Assembly (NCBI GenBank): GCA_905160935.1
Contig: CAJHZI010000423.1
Location: 1,357,001-1,421,000, forward strand
Direction of reading: 5' to 3'
DNA from: Enchytraeus crypticus
Taxonomy: Eukaryota; Annelida; Clitellata; Enchytraeida; Enchytraeidae
Length of the DNA stretch: 64,000 bases
Shown here piece by piece: positions 36,088 to 50,100 of this stretch. The position numbers and the translations under genes were made by a program. Within the stretch, counting starts at the first letter, position 1; every line of letters begins with the position of its first letter. The notes below the pieces were generated by a model, which was not told the origin of the DNA, ran no database searches, and worked only from the letters and a program-made list of their open reading frames with translations.

Positions 36088-36463
36088 GTTTTAACTAAAC
36101 GAATTGATTCTACTGGTTAGACTACTTTCTAGCTACTTTGAGGTTCTTAGTATTGCATTTATCTAAATCAGCTTTTAAAGTAATACTGTACAGGCATTGC
36201 ACTATTAAAGTGACTGATCAGATATTATTAGTGAAGACTGACCAATAAAGTGATGGAATCGAGTTCATGATGAATGGTTATCTAGAGTATTGACAATAAC
36301 AATAGCTCACTATATGATGTTGTTCAAATCGATAAACTGAACTTCAAAGACAATTGTTCTGAATTAGCATAAGATCTGTCAAATCGATAATTATTATGAT
36401 TTTAATGCACAGATTGGGCCAACTTGTAACTCCTAGATTTTAATCAAATCTTTTTGAGACAAA

Positions 36464-36599
36464 CTGGAGCCAGTGGCGAAGTCGGTAAGATATTCGATCG
36501 CGGATCAGTATGAGCGGGGTTTAAATCCTGGGCTCGCCCGTCACTGACATCGCTTTCGAGTGAGAAAACAGACGTTAACATTAGCTTTGCCAACTTTAA
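36464..36599 (+). mobile_element. SINE-1 copy
   Basis: CTGGAGCCAGTGGCGAAGTC box-A region, GGTTTAAATCC box-B variant and CAGACGTTAACATTAGC tail. About 380 bp upstream of the GPCR start codon. Confidence 0.85.
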
Positions 36600-37144
36600 C
36601 GAATAGATTTTTTATATTATTTTAAATGTAAAGTTTGGTTTAGTTGAAGAAAACAATAAATGCAATTCATCTAAATAAACGACAAATCAAAATTATGATT
36701 GGTTTTCATGTCTTTAAAATGAAGAAGCGATAAGCATAAAATAAAAAAATAGTTTACAAAAACTGTCTAACTAACACTTTATCTGAAATATGTTTGAACT
36801 AAGTATGTAGCTTAATTACTAAGATTTGGGATCGGTTCTACATTGTAATACATTTTGCCCTCCAAAATATACCACTGTTTATAACTTGATGAGCTAATCT
36901 TTAATACTACTGTTAACCCACATAATTTGCTAGTCTTTTTACGCAATCCTTAATCAGATAGACCATTACGCACCCGACTAAGATGCTTAATACAAATTTT
37001 TGAGATTAAAATTAAAACGACTCAACTTAAGAAGAAGGTGATTTCACTTTACGTCACTTGTTGTCGGCTACGATTCATTTAAATTTGAGTAAAAATGATA
37101 TCATACGGAGTATTTAAATGCAAAAGAATTTCTGCTACCAGAAA

Positions 37145-37362
37145 AAAAGTAAACACGCATTATAGTGAAACGATCAACTGTGTGGATATCTATCACATTT
37201 TATACAACATGTTTAAACGGTTAGGCAATTTAGACCATTTTCCGTGTAACCAGTCCAGTTGACATTGCTTTTATTGGGAAATTAACTCAAATATATCAAT
37301 TATCATAAAGCTAGCAAAGCTAAGGTTAACGTCAGTTTCCTCACTCGAAAGCGATGTCAGAT
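37145..37362 (-). mobile_element. SINE-3 and truncated SINE-1
   Basis: 37145-37275 is a SINE-3 3-prime half (CACGCATTATAGTGAAACGA, CCGTGTAACCAGTCCAGT). 37310-37362 is a SINE-1 tail (AACGTCAGTTTCCTCACTCG). Confidence 0.7.
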
Positions 37363-38464
37363 ACGCATATTAAAAGCAAACATTTAAAGTTCATTATTAA
37401 TTCAATTCAACAATTCTTGAGATAATTATGCTTAAGATAAATTTAGCACGATCTAATATTAAATAGTTGACAATAAACAGTGTACACTTAAAGTTATATC
37501 ATACTTATAACCAAAATTAATTTAGCATATTTCTGTACATCAAATAGTCATGTAACATATCATTATTGCAATCGATAAAAACACAGACATTATTTATTTC
37601 CTTAGATAATATTCATGAAGTTGAAATGTAAAATTCTCAGTAAATTGTTGTCGGTGAGGTTTATACAGTTTTTTCTATTTAAATGAAGACTTAAAATTCT
37701 ATACATTAACTCACTAATTAAGCGATATCTAGCTGTGCCAACTGCTGGCTAAATTGTTAATGACCGCTGTTTATCTTATATAATCTATGATTTAATTTAA
37801 TATACATGTATGATGTAATTTATGATTCAGTCTCTACCACAGTGTAGCTTTCTCTCTATTTAGATAGACAATTGAACTACTAAACCGCATATTTAATTAT
37901 ACAATTTAATTAATTATATGGGAAAATGAAATTCGTACTTCGTTATGGAGCATTTTTAAATTTTCATTTTCTTGGCAGTAGAAAATACTAATATAATGGC
38001 TGAGACGGTAGCATATAGATAATGTGACTGACTGTGAATCAGTTTGTACATGATTCAAATTTAGTGCTCGCGTTGTTACTGACATACATTCGACAAAGAG
38101 AACTGGAACTAAACTTGGTTTGATATTTTTGTAGAATTGAGAAAATTGTTACGTTCGTTTTATCGTCTCTCATAATAGTCATCAGATGGATTATACTAAA
38201 TAAGACTCGCCCTAACCCTAGTCAATAACTAGCGCTATCCCTAATTGTAAACGAAATGAGATGTGCTGTGTGGACGTTGGAATATTGAGGATAGAGAAGC
38301 TTGTTGAATCCATGCGAGCAAGGTTAGATTTGCGCTGTCTTGAGAAACAGTAATTAACTAATGGAAAAAAATCGTTGACTGAAACACAACGAGGATCTAG
38401 ATATTTTCGTTAACCCTTTTGCATTTTCATCTGTTTCCAGACTACTGAGTAGTATTCTCAGTAT

Positions 38465-38972
38465 TGGCTGGGTGGTGTTTGGCGAATTGGCAGAGCTTAC
38501 CCTCGGTAAACGAAGTTAAGCAATGTATGGCTCAGTTAGTGCTTGGATGGGTGATCACCTTAGAATACCAAGTGTTGAATGCATGAATGAACTCGTAAGG
38601 TGCTGTAAGATTATTCCAATATTTGCGCTAGCTGCTATCTGCGCTATAAAATAGCAGAAAGTTTTATCATTCGTTTAGAGATCATGAGAAGGGCAACTAT
38701 CGCGATAAACGATGGTGTGAATGCACTGGCTTGACCGTGAGCTGCGGGCAACCACTTGGAGTATGGCTCTGGTCTAGGGACTCTCATGACTGTTTGGGGC
38801 AAGGTTCAACCCATTTGGATCATCACTCAGTCTAGTCTGACTGCTGCTTTGTTGGACGGTTCTTTGGATCAACCACCGCGATGGTCGGGTTTCAGTGGTG
38901 TAACGATTCATCGGTATACCTTACGTCTTGAAGAGAAGTCCATCGAGCTTCTGACCTTGACGTTAAACCTAC
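38465..38972 (+). mobile_element. 5S-rRNA-derived SINE
   Basis: The first ~118 bp match 5S rRNA: GAAGTTAAGCA (box A), GCTTGGATGGGTGATCACC (box C) and GAATACCAAGTGTTGAATGC at the 3-prime end. A 380-bp body follows, ending CGAGCTTCTGACC then GACGTTAAACC. It is not a 5S gene: the 5-prime half is too diverged and it is fused to a SINE body. A 79-codon frame at 38756-38995 within it is not considered real. Confidence 0.8.
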
Positions 38973-40832
38973 TTATAATCATTCGTAGGGCTTAATTATC
39001 TGCATACTCATAACTAATTCTAAACTGTCAAAAATCAGAAATTCCCCAAATCTACTCATATACCTAAGTCATTTTACAAAAACTAAGACTTTAACTAAAA
39101 ACTAAAACTTTAACTTTACTCTCACGAATAACTCATAATTAAATAAATTCTAGTCATAGATCAATCCGATATATTGCATAAGCCTTGAACCTGCTATTTT
39201 GATTAATCAATTGCCGCAATAAAATATTCAATAACTTTATTTGAATTCTTTGGAAGATCGTCTAAGTTTACTCAGCAAAAATGTTATCAAGGTTAGCATA
39301 AATAAGTAAGTTATGGCAATTTCGAGAAAATCTTAATCAAATTGCAAATTAACAAAGCGTAAATTTCAATAACTATAATATGACGCAATCTATGCTTCGA
39401 GAAAGTACGTTTATCTATTTTGATGCGATTTGTATCAAATTGAGTACAATTTAAATTCACATCGATAACATTATTAATGGTAACAATTTATCGCTATTTG
39501 GCAAAATGTTATAGGCCCATAGTAGAGTTAGCCCCATTTATTTAGAGCATAGGCCTATGTCTGTCTCCATCACTAATGGGCTATAGATAATTCGAAGATG
39601 AATATTGAGTAGCTAACTTTGAGTTAAACATACCTTTTAAGTTAACGAATGGATTGGATTCAAAAATTTGTTTCAGTGTGAGTTTAAATCAACATTTGAA
39701 GTCGATAACTAATTTTTCTAGCAAAAATGTTGAGTTTAGTCAGTTAAATTAACGTGTCAAGAGTTAATTAGGCTTGTGAATAAGGTAGCAGGCACAGTTT
39801 TCTTCTTAAGAGCATAGCTAAATTACTCATGCTAGGTAGAGAAAATTCTAGAATAATATTAACAAAACCCGCACCTGTTTTGTTTATGTTGACTAACAAG
39901 CATATATATTAATATAGACAAGTACATATTATTCTTTTAAAATAACTTTTGCTTGAATAAAGTAATCGTTTATGATTTCTGATGAATAAAGAAGTCTTTT
40001 CTGATGAGAAATCTATTCTAATGGACACGATGCTCAGCGGAGCGAGGAATACAGAATTTAGTATGAAATTTGTGTCTCGAACCTGTCGTCTAGAAATGGA
40101 TTAGAATTGACAATTTTTCAAAGGCTATGAAACGTTTCCATGACTCAATAATCAGCCCTACGAAGAGAGTGATAGTAGGCCTATATTAATTTGTAGAAAT
40201 GTTTGCCCTGGCGATGCTATCTATCTGAGACTAGATAAACTGATGCTCTTAACCGTTGATACACCTGAGGCAACGATGTATTGTATGTGAGTTGTTAACA
40301 CAAGAAATCGTTTAATAATTTGTAGTTAAATATTGATTTGTTTGCCGCCGCATAACCAGCAACTCATATTGCTAAATTTATAGAACAATCAACAACGTTG
40401 TATTAAAACTCTTTCATTGAACCTTTGTAGAGCCTATAGCTACCTGCTTTTTCTGGAAATATTTGACGTCAAAAATGAACTCGGTGCAAAATTTAAAAAC
40501 CTTTAAACAACACTTTTCAATTAATATAGAAATATCTAGAAAATTCCTTGAACGCTACGTGTAGAGTTAAAATAATGGGCCTCAAGCGGGCTATAGATTC
40601 TCACTGGACTTTTTACGATAGAACGTAATTAATTTCTAAGGAACGTCTGTGAGTCATGGATTCTTACAATTCTTTTACAATTTAGCAATGAACCTTAAAG
40701 CCAGGTGTAATAATGAAAACATCCGAACCGAATACATAGAGAAATTCAATAGTGGATAACTAGCGTTTTGTCTTAAAATCAGTCTAGATTTAAAATAACA
40801 GTGACCCTATAATTAATTAAGTAATTAAGTAC

Positions 40833-40990
40833 TCAATCAATCAATGAGAGTTTGACGTCCGGTTCCTCGCCATAAGGCAATGTCAGGGACTTATCTTACA
40901 GACTATGCACAAACAGGCGCCAAATACACCACACGATGACGACTGAGTACACAGAGACCACAAGAGAAAGTGAGATCAAAATAGTGCAAG
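40833..40990 (-). mobile_element. SINE-2 copy
   Basis: TTGA tail complement, GACGTCCGGTTCCTCGCCAT, ACAAACAGGCGCCAAATACA and GACGACTGAGTACACAGAGA. Confidence 0.8.
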
Positions 40991-41699
40991 TCCAAGATCA
41001 AAGTAAGTAAATTAATTATTAATCAGATTAAGTTTAACAAGTCTTATTTATGCACAATATATCAACGACAAATTCAGAAGTGAACCCGTGTTTACTAGCA
41101 CACACTCGCATAGGCAACAAAAATTATAAATAATTACATTCACCAGTGATGATCAATATACAGAGCATCCCAAAAATGTGACCAATCACTGGGAATTATT
41201 AGCATTAACAAAAGTGCTATTTCAATTGGACTGCTTCTACTTTTTGTACGAGAAATTGTTGCATTCATCTAAAAAGGTTTTTTACATAAATAAGTTGGCC
41301 TATAGCCGAAGTTATTAAAGTGTAAAGAAATACTATTACATATTTAATTTTTCTGAGCTTCGTAATTAATACAGATTAGATTTTTAATAAAATACCGCTA
41401 AGTTGGCATTCGTTCGACAAAATGATTTACCAATGACGTCAATACTTTTTAATACAATACAATGCTTCTTACTACACTTGTTTCATAAATAAAAATATTT
41501 GTTTCCTAATACAAATGTTTGTTAATACACTTCATATTCATGTTGGGGAAACCATTTCAGAGATGTGTTAGATGAAGAAATCAAGTAATATCCGTAATAA
41601 TCACGCAACTACTACTATTGCTACTACACCGCTGATACTACTATTTATACAATATTTATATAATGCGCAATTTTTACTACTAATACTACTAATAAAATT

Positions 41700-41960
41700 T
41701 TAATAATAATAATTATAACGCTGATGATGGTGGTGGCGATGATAATAATTATAGTAATAATAATAATAATAATAAATTAAATAATAATAATAAATAATAA
41801 TAATAATTATTATTATTGCTCGAATCGTTTTTATCAAACCCCAGGTTCTTTACACCGGGGTAAAAAAAAAAAAAATAATAATAATAATAATAATACATTT
41901 TAGATTAATTTCTAAACTTGCATTTAATAATAATAATAATAATGATAAAACAATAATACT
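41700..41960. repeat. AAT-rich tract with Repeat-6 fragment
   Basis: Imperfect AAT runs interrupted at 41812-41868 by TTGCTCGAATCGTTTTTATC and CCAGGTTCTTTACACCGGGG, ending in A12. Confidence 0.75.
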
Positions 41961-43470
41961 AATATGATAGCAGTATAGTAATAGCAATAATAATAACGAT
42001 CACAGTAAATAGTACTGACAGTAGTATTATAGTAAAATTTAAGTATCCGTATCCATATCCAGGGTCAATGTCACGGACTGAGTGCTAGCATGTTGCACTG
42101 TCCGAGATTTTACCTTCCAATCAGCTCACCTGATTACACATACCTGGGCTATTAAATGTAGATTACCTTTTTAAAAGAACTCACATTTAATACCAGTTTA
42201 ATTAAATTCACTCTCAATGTCTAAATACTGAATTTTTATGGTAAACCAAACGTGATGATCCATTTATGAGGTAAAATTATTCAGGAGTAAAATTACAAGT
42301 CTTGAGGTGCGGGATATTGAATCTCTTCTACTTTATTTTAATCATAAGTGACGTATTGACGAAATCTACAGAAATTTGTACCTGCTGAAGAGCTAATTAT
42401 TCATGCTGTGAAAAAAGCTCGTCTACCTTTAAATAGAACTGCTTGCATGAGACGTTATTAGGATTAGAAAATGTTACCCCAATATAACACTACTACAAAA
42501 ACTGAATAACATTACGATGTGCTCTCATACCCTAATTAACAGCTGGCCTCCTCCATAGTGTTATCTAAATTATTGCTGAAATCATATGGAAATCGTTCAT
42601 TGGAAAGAATGAGGATCACACATACTGCATATAATGTTTTAGAATCTAAGATGAAGAATGGTTTGCTCACCCGGCACTACATGATGATTAAGCATCTAGC
42701 AAAATGGAATTTTTACGACACCGAAAGTACAAAGTCACTTTAAGCGAGGGAGTCTAAACCCGTGTTTAACGTCAATATTTTGATCCAGAGGTAACATAAA
42801 TGTTTACATCAAATCTCCTCTCTCAGCCTACATCAGTACGCATTTAAGAATGCTAGTTTACTCGCTCTTTATGGAGATTGACGCTGATAATACTCTCCAT
42901 AGAGAGCACTCCATCGATCAACTGAGTTAATCTCTTCTCGAAAGACTGTCGTCTTTTAATATAGGTGTAGTTTACGGTTGGCCTATTCTGCAGCGTCCCG
43001 GTCACAACACGGGAGTTAACACTAACTAAGATTGTTTTAAAATGGTCTTCAGGTTTTAGCTAAAAGGAACTAGAAAATATATTCTGCTTTATATGCTTTA
43101 AAAATGTTTCTAAAAGCATAAATAATTATCAAAAGATAGAAATTAGAAAAATAACAGAATTGTGGAATCGGCGCAGGCCTATGAAAATCTAGAAATAAAA
43201 TATCGAATATATTTCATTGAAAGATACCGTATAAGTTCGGAAACTAAAGTCAATTATTTAAAGTCAGTAAATCGCTAATTACGCTTCACCAATGAATTGC
43301 TATTGATAAATCTGACACATAAATCGAACCTCGAGTCAGTGCATTGAATATTGAGCGTCATAGGAAATAGCGTCATTTCAAAGAGCGTACATTTGAAGAC
43401 CGAGGAGATACTTTCTGACCACGAAGTGTTTGAGAAGCGTTGGAAAGTTATTTTATGTCGAAAATATAAC

Positions 43471-43657
43471 ACACATTATATGTCATGATAAATCTGTTGA
43501 TTTGTATTTTAGCGATCCTAATTTCCTGGTTATATGTTCAAACAATATAATACATTTTGCCATCATTTTGTCCATGTTTTATTATATTGTTTGAACATAT
43601 AATCAGGAAATTAGGCTAAAATACAAATCAACAGATTTATCATGACATATAATGTGT
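43471..43657. mobile_element. MITE-like hairpin with 78-bp inverted arms
   Basis: ACACATTATATGTCATGATA begins the left arm and its complement ends the right arm. The arms are essentially identical apart from a 4-nt insertion (CGAT) in the left one; the loop is about 27 nt. Such identity means a recent origin or gene conversion between arms. Confidence 0.85.
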
Positions 43658-44109
43658 CCAAGACTCAACAAGAACTCCCTTGTAGACTTGAAATTGGGCG
43701 ATCCTAGAGCTTCTCGCTTTTCGGAGGAGCAGATTCCGCATTAATAAAATACTACAAATAATTATTATGAAATAATTATTATGAAATAATTATTATAAGC
43801 ATATTATTCATGTATAACAAGTAAGAATTAATTGCAGACGAAAAGCCTTCTTGACTTTTTAGCGATTTTTTGGTTGCTAGTCCATCGCGACTGCATTGTT
43901 GAAGCAGTAGCAGACTGTCAATAGAAATATTTAAACCTGAGCCTGTCATGTTCGAACGCCAGAGAGAAAAAGAGGTTTATCAAAAATCGCATACTTTTAT
44001 TGAAAAACAATTTTCCTAAGTAGTGAACCGTACGTAGTATATTGTAGAGTGTTGATGAGTTATGATATGTCTAAAGTTCAAACATAACGTTAGCACTTGT
44101 AAATATATA

Positions 44110-44290
44110 AATCAATCAATCAATAAGAATTTACCGTCCGATTCCTCGCCATAAGGCAATGTCAGTGACGTCTCTTGTGGACTCAGCACACACAGGCGCC
44201 AAACACCAGACGATGACGACTGAGTACACAAAAACCTCAAAAGAAAGAGAGATCAAAACAGTCCAAGATCCAAGGCAAGCGGGTCAAAAT
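44110..44290 (-). mobile_element. SINE-2 copy
   Basis: ATCAATCAATCAATAAGAAT then CGATTCCTCGCCATAAGGCA and GACGACTGAGTACACAAAAA. About 105 bp past the RGS9BP-like stop codon (minus strand), so possibly in its 3-prime UTR. Confidence 0.8.
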
Positions 44291-44394
44291 ATAGACCTGT
44301 GACGGAAAGAGTTGGGTTTTTAGCTTGCTAACTAATGAACAACACTATATATGAAATATTTGCTAATTCAAGTGCTCGGTTGAGAGTTAATGGT

Positions 44395-47112
44395 TTATTT
44401 TCTTAAGGTCACACACAAGACTATGGTGAGAACGACAGCAATGATGAGCAGGATGGCTACGACAATACAGGCCACTCTCTTCTTGTTCTTACACAGTCCT
44501 GGATATACCTAGGTATCGAACAATAGCAATGTATAAAATAATTATTACAAACTTTGTGGTTATGTGTTACATTTTTAACAAAAAAATTAATGTGAGCATC
44601 TTTCAAAACTAGTCATAACTGTAATTGTAACAGTCTCTTTCGATATACGGGATTAAGTAGTACTATTATTAGTAGTAATGGCAATAGTATTATTAAGTAC
44701 TAGTCTTCGTTATATTTTTGATAGCTTGCATTGAAGTTACCTCGATTTAACACTACTCATAGTCTTGGAACAACCTTGTACCTCAGATTTTAACCATGGT
44801 CTCACCATTTTGAGGCGCTCGCTCTACCAATGCTCCAAGCCCCAAATAAAATTTTACGATAGTTGAAAGTTACTGCTATGTCTAAATTACTAAGTGTAAA
44901 GTCAGACATTAATTACATCAAAAGTTCACATGCCTATTTATTTCAAAAATTAAATACGCGCTCCTAACTACATTGATGTTATACCATGTTATCCATGTGG
45001 TATGTATAAACTGTATAGTTTATACATGTACAATGTAGCATGTTACTTAATATAAAATACACATGTACAGTTATACATGCATTCATGGATATTGTATGAT
45101 ATACAAAGTATGTATACTTTACGCCATGTATACTGCTTGTCACAATGTAAGTAGTTAGATATACAATATCTCTCATGAATTCTGCCGAGTTGCAGGTTCA
45201 AGCTACACATTCATACTCACAGGCTGCTTTCACTTAGATAAACAAATTATTCCATTCACAAAAGAATATTCCTAATCCATAGGCTACCTTATGTAGCCTA
45301 TAGATTGGGCGAAATATAGCTTCTGGGGTAGTTAACCGTTACCTTCTTACGTGCAGTTAGCGATTGGTCTATTCTTCAGTGTTCCGGACAGAACACCGGA
45401 AATACAAAATATATAATGCATGTATTTTACAAAACACATGAAAATTGAAACAAGATGACCCAACTGCTTTCGAACCCGTGGCCTTCAGCTGCCCAGGCCG
45501 TATTGTTAACCAATCTTTTCTGCAACCAAAGCGCTAATCAAGTAACTACTCCATCGTCTTTTAAATAGCGTACTCTGTCATAATTTACATTAAATTGTAA
45601 TACAATTAATTACAGTTAATTACATTAAATAACATATATAGAACTTCTCATTGCCTAGAGGAAATAATTACCGTAACATGTGTATCTCTCTGCCTCTGAC
45701 TGGACGGTGAATTATTTTTACCTGGAAAAATTCAGCCAAATCAAGTGAGATAACTTTAAATATATATATATATATATCGAAATAAAATTAAATATTATAT
45801 TTCTATAATTAAAATTAACGAAATACGGGTAAATATAGACAAATTATACTTAATCATAACGTCTGTGTGTTCTCTCAAAATGGTAAAAGCCAAAAAAGCT
45901 AAGAGCTAATGTTAACGTCTGTTTCCTCACTCGAAAGCGATGTCAGTGACGGGCGAAGCCAAAATTTGAACCCCGCACATACTGATCCGTGGTCGAATAA
46001 CTTACCGACATCGCCACTGGCTCCAGCCAGTACATACATAGAGCTCGAGCCATGTCTATTTATTACATAGGATAATTATAACACATTAATTCACACGAAA
46101 TAATTAAAGAAAAGAAATCTAGAATTAGTAACAAATTAGTCTCGGATTAATCAGATTTTAAAGCAATCAGGGACGATATTAGGGGGTCTAGGGGATAATT
46201 ACCCCTAAATTCGGTTGTCTACCATCCCTCCCCAATTTTTAATCTCCTGTGTATATAAATAACGGGGCTAAAAATAAATAAATAGGGGCTAGAATGAACC
46301 CCCTTATTTAGGCTCCTCGCGAAATTAGTCCTTTAAATTTAAAGGCTCTTGTTCTGAAGACGTAAAATTGAGAAGTACTTAAGTATTAATTAGATTAAGC
46401 TATTGGTTTAACGGTTCTGCAGTTTGTACTGAAATAGTGCAATTTGTAACAGCACATGTACATTGAATTTGTATCAGGTCAGCAAATATTAATAGTAATA
46501 GTAAAGTATTAGCAAAAGCTTCATTAAATCAAGTATGGCAATACAGTATGCATATGATATACTTGTACAATGTGTATTACATCATTTGCTGATGTAAAAT
46601 GATAATAAAATAAATACTAATAAAATAAATAAATGGTAATCAGACGATAAAGAGAATTGAACAACTGACGAGGTGCTCGAAAGACTATTGACATGATTTG
46701 ATATGAGAAATGATTAATTAACTGATCTGATAATTATAATATAACTGATAAGGATTTTCAACGTGCACAACTTGATTTTCTTCTGTTGTTCAAGCGATAA
46801 TCGATGATGTTCATTCACGACAAAGTAATGAAATAATTTGGATGATATTTATTAAAATTGAGGCGACTGCGCAGGAACCAGGGAAAGCAACGAAAAACCA
46901 CAACAGAACCAATATTATTCCTAAGCTATTAATCACAATAAATTGTAGATATTGCATATCTTTTAAGAAGGAAGTTGCTCGTTAATCTACTATGTGCTCC
47001 TAATAGAGAGTGAAATAAGTATATGAGAGGGAATACGTATTTTATATCTGTTACTTTGCTTTACTAAGCTAAAGATAGAAATGGAGAGAGAGAGAGAGAG
47101 AGAGAGAAAGAA

Positions 47113-47157
<45 letters not shown>

Positions 47158-50100
47158 GAAAGAAAGAACGTGACTAGAATTCTACCTAAAATTTGCAGAT
47201 TTTGAGGATCAGGTTCCATCTCCCAAGGTTTTATATCGACCATGTTATGGATATCTGCTAACAAGGCCGCTAAGTTCCTGATCTCTCTACACAGGATTGA
47301 CACAATACCAACAACAACACATTTAAAATTATAGAAAACTATAATAATATCAATGAAAATAAAATATCCAAAACAATCACAAACAGAAGGATCTTCATTA
47401 ATTTGTAATATTTATTTAGTAAATTACCAATAAAGCTGCGCAATTCAAAATGGCTTAGAGCAGAGTACAATTTGCAAAATATAATTGCAAAAACAAACCA
47501 TGGACAAGTTTACTAAATAACCGTATATGATATTATTCTGGTTTGTTATTTTCCATATAGCTTACTTAATAATCAATCAATTAATTAATAAGAATTTAAC
47601 TTCCGGTTCCTTGCAATAAGACAATATTGGGGACGTTTCAAACAGATTCTACATCAACAGACCACAACAGAGCCAAAGTACCACACGATGGCGACTGAAT
47701 ATACAAAAACCGAAGAAAAAGCGAGATCAAAATAGTGTAAGCACAAGGTACGAATATGAAATATCCGAATACGATAAGAACTTTCACTAACTTTAACATG
47801 TATTTAAAAAGAAGTTAAAAGTTAATAAGATTAAAAACAAAAAATACATGTAATTTAACTTAACGAAATGCTAATCAAGCAAATAAATGCCTAATAAATC
47901 AAGCATAGTAAATGGAATTGAACATACATGTATTTAGGGTTCTCCTCCGGCATTTAGAAGAATAATGCATCCCTGACATCATCCTCAAATGAGGAAACGG
48001 ACGTTAAATCTTTATTATTATTATTATTTTTCTTCTTATTATTATCATTATTATTCTTTATATCCCGGTGTAAAGAACCTGAGGTTTGATAAAAACGATT
48101 CAAGCAATGCTTGATGATTCGCCGCCCGGCTACTCGAGGTCATCAATCGGCTTAAAAGAATTGCTGAAGCAGACAAATTATTATTATTAATTTTATTATT
48201 TACTCTGCATAAAAAATACTCTCACTGTTCGATGGAAATCAGCTCTTGACTATGGGACAGCACATCGGAAGTTGTACCGTTCTGAGTGGCACATATAGAC
48301 GTAGCCTTAGCGACTGGACCCTCCAACAGTCCAGTAGATATAAGACTTCCTGTAAAACACCATTATTTATACTTAAAAGTTTTAATCTTTAAAAGCATTT
48401 ATTTACCGAATTATTTATTTAGGTAACTGTCACCCATATGTTTTCTGATTAATTGCATAGTTGAGTTAAGGTTCAAGTTAAAGCTAAATAGTTACATGTA
48501 GATCAGCTTAAGCAGTGTAATTTACTCAGTAAGCTTTGTGACGCTAGCTTGGGTGTGTCAAGTCGTTTTGTAAAGAAGCCTTGTGCTTCTCAACTATATT
48601 GTTAAACATACTACCTCGCCCACCTCTATACTTTAATGATTAAATCATTAAAAATCTTATCATGATATCTAGAATGAGTAATTTCGCATTGAAGAGAATC
48701 CTTGTGCTTCTGAACCTGACGTTAGGTATCGTACAATATCGTACTTACAGTAATTGCACACTTCTGTAGTATTATAACTTAAGTATACTTCACCAAACTA
48801 TAATTTTGAGCTTCCATTCAGAGAGCAGTGTGCAATAAGCTGGGACAAGTTGTGACGGTAGCTCGAGTGTATCGGGCCTTATTGAACGGAGGCAATGTGC
48901 TTCTAAACTTGAGTTTAAATAACCTTAATCATGTCAGCATTATTTATATGATTATTATTAATTTTATTTCAGTGCACTCATTTAAATGCTTTAGTCGAGA
49001 TTTCCTGTTCTTCTAAAACAAATTATAAATTCATTATATTACATTCAAATGGAAGCACTGAAATGAGTGGAAATTTACTTCGCCAAACTTCAAATCTAGC
49101 GAAAGGCATAGAAACATGTTTACGGTGTGGAGTTTACTAATAATAACATTTAACACTTTGTAACTTTTTATTCTTCTCTGATTAGTCAATGATTGCTGCA
49201 ATAGATAGTGGGTAATGTAAAAATTGGCGTTAAACTAGTATTTAGCCTCATTAGTCGTTAAAGATGGCTTCGCTTAAGTAGGTCACTAAGAATGTCTCTT
49301 ACCGGCGTCGACACGGAAGTAAATGAAGAGACGCAGAGAGCTACAGAGGAGATTGTACAACATCTCCACACAACACTCGAAGTCGTTCGATAGCTTCATG
49401 AATTCCTCCACTTCTTCACGAGCATGTATTCGTCTGTAAGAATAACACTAATGATTTCTCGTGTGAGGTCAGAAAAGCCTGGTCATAAATCTACAGAAAA
49501 ACTAGATTTGTTTTTGTAGCAGGAAACCTTGAATGTTGTTATAGTTCAATTTAAAAATGTATTGCTTATATTGAGCTCCCGACCCTGGCTAAACTGGGAT
49601 TTAGGGAAGATGATGATGGTGTTTTCTTATATTAAGTATGCGTAGGGAAAAATGGTGAACCAAATAAACATAACCCCAACTTGTAGATCATATAAACATT
49701 TGTAGAGTTTTAAGCTTCCTCAATGATCGTTGTTTATGAACTTTATCATGCTAAATATTTCAGCTGAAACCGATGAGGCCACTGGTTCAACGGCTAGTTC
49801 TTCGATTGTGGATCAGTATGTTTGGGATTCAAATTCTTAGCTAGCCCATCTCTTATATCTCTTGGGGGAAGGAAGCAAAAATAAAAAACAAAAACTCAAA
49901 CACGACCTGTAGCCTTTTGAACTAATAATTCGTAAACTAAATGCAGTATAATTAATAGTGCTTACATATAACTATATTAATATAACTTACATGAATGAAT
50001 AAATGATATTTCATATGCTATTTTGTGTTACACTGCATGTTTTCATGTGGTTGTAACAAAAGTAAATAGGCCTACAGTAGTATAAACTTTTTATATAAAA

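Larger units (their letters stand above)
36088..44394. other. Intergenic DNA between GPCR and RGS9BP-like gene
   Basis: 8.3 kb without a recognised exon. The GPCR promoter should lie just above 36087 but no motif is convincing. Content: SINE-1 (36464), SINE-1 and SINE-3 fragments (37145-37362), the 5S-headed SINE, SINE-2 copies (40833, 44110), AAT-rich tracts at 41700-41960 with Repeat-6, a Repeat-4 relic at 42880-43020 and a hairpin MITE (43471). The rest is unannotated AT-rich sequence. Confidence 0.5.

Noticed and set aside
38465..38582. Functional 5S rRNA gene
   Set aside because: Only the 3-prime two thirds match well and the sequence continues into a SINE body with a LINE-type tail.
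44499..44510. First AG (CCTAG) as acceptor of the last RGS9BP-like exon
   Set aside because: It would read into TAA after four codons; the next CAG 12 nt downstream keeps the frame.
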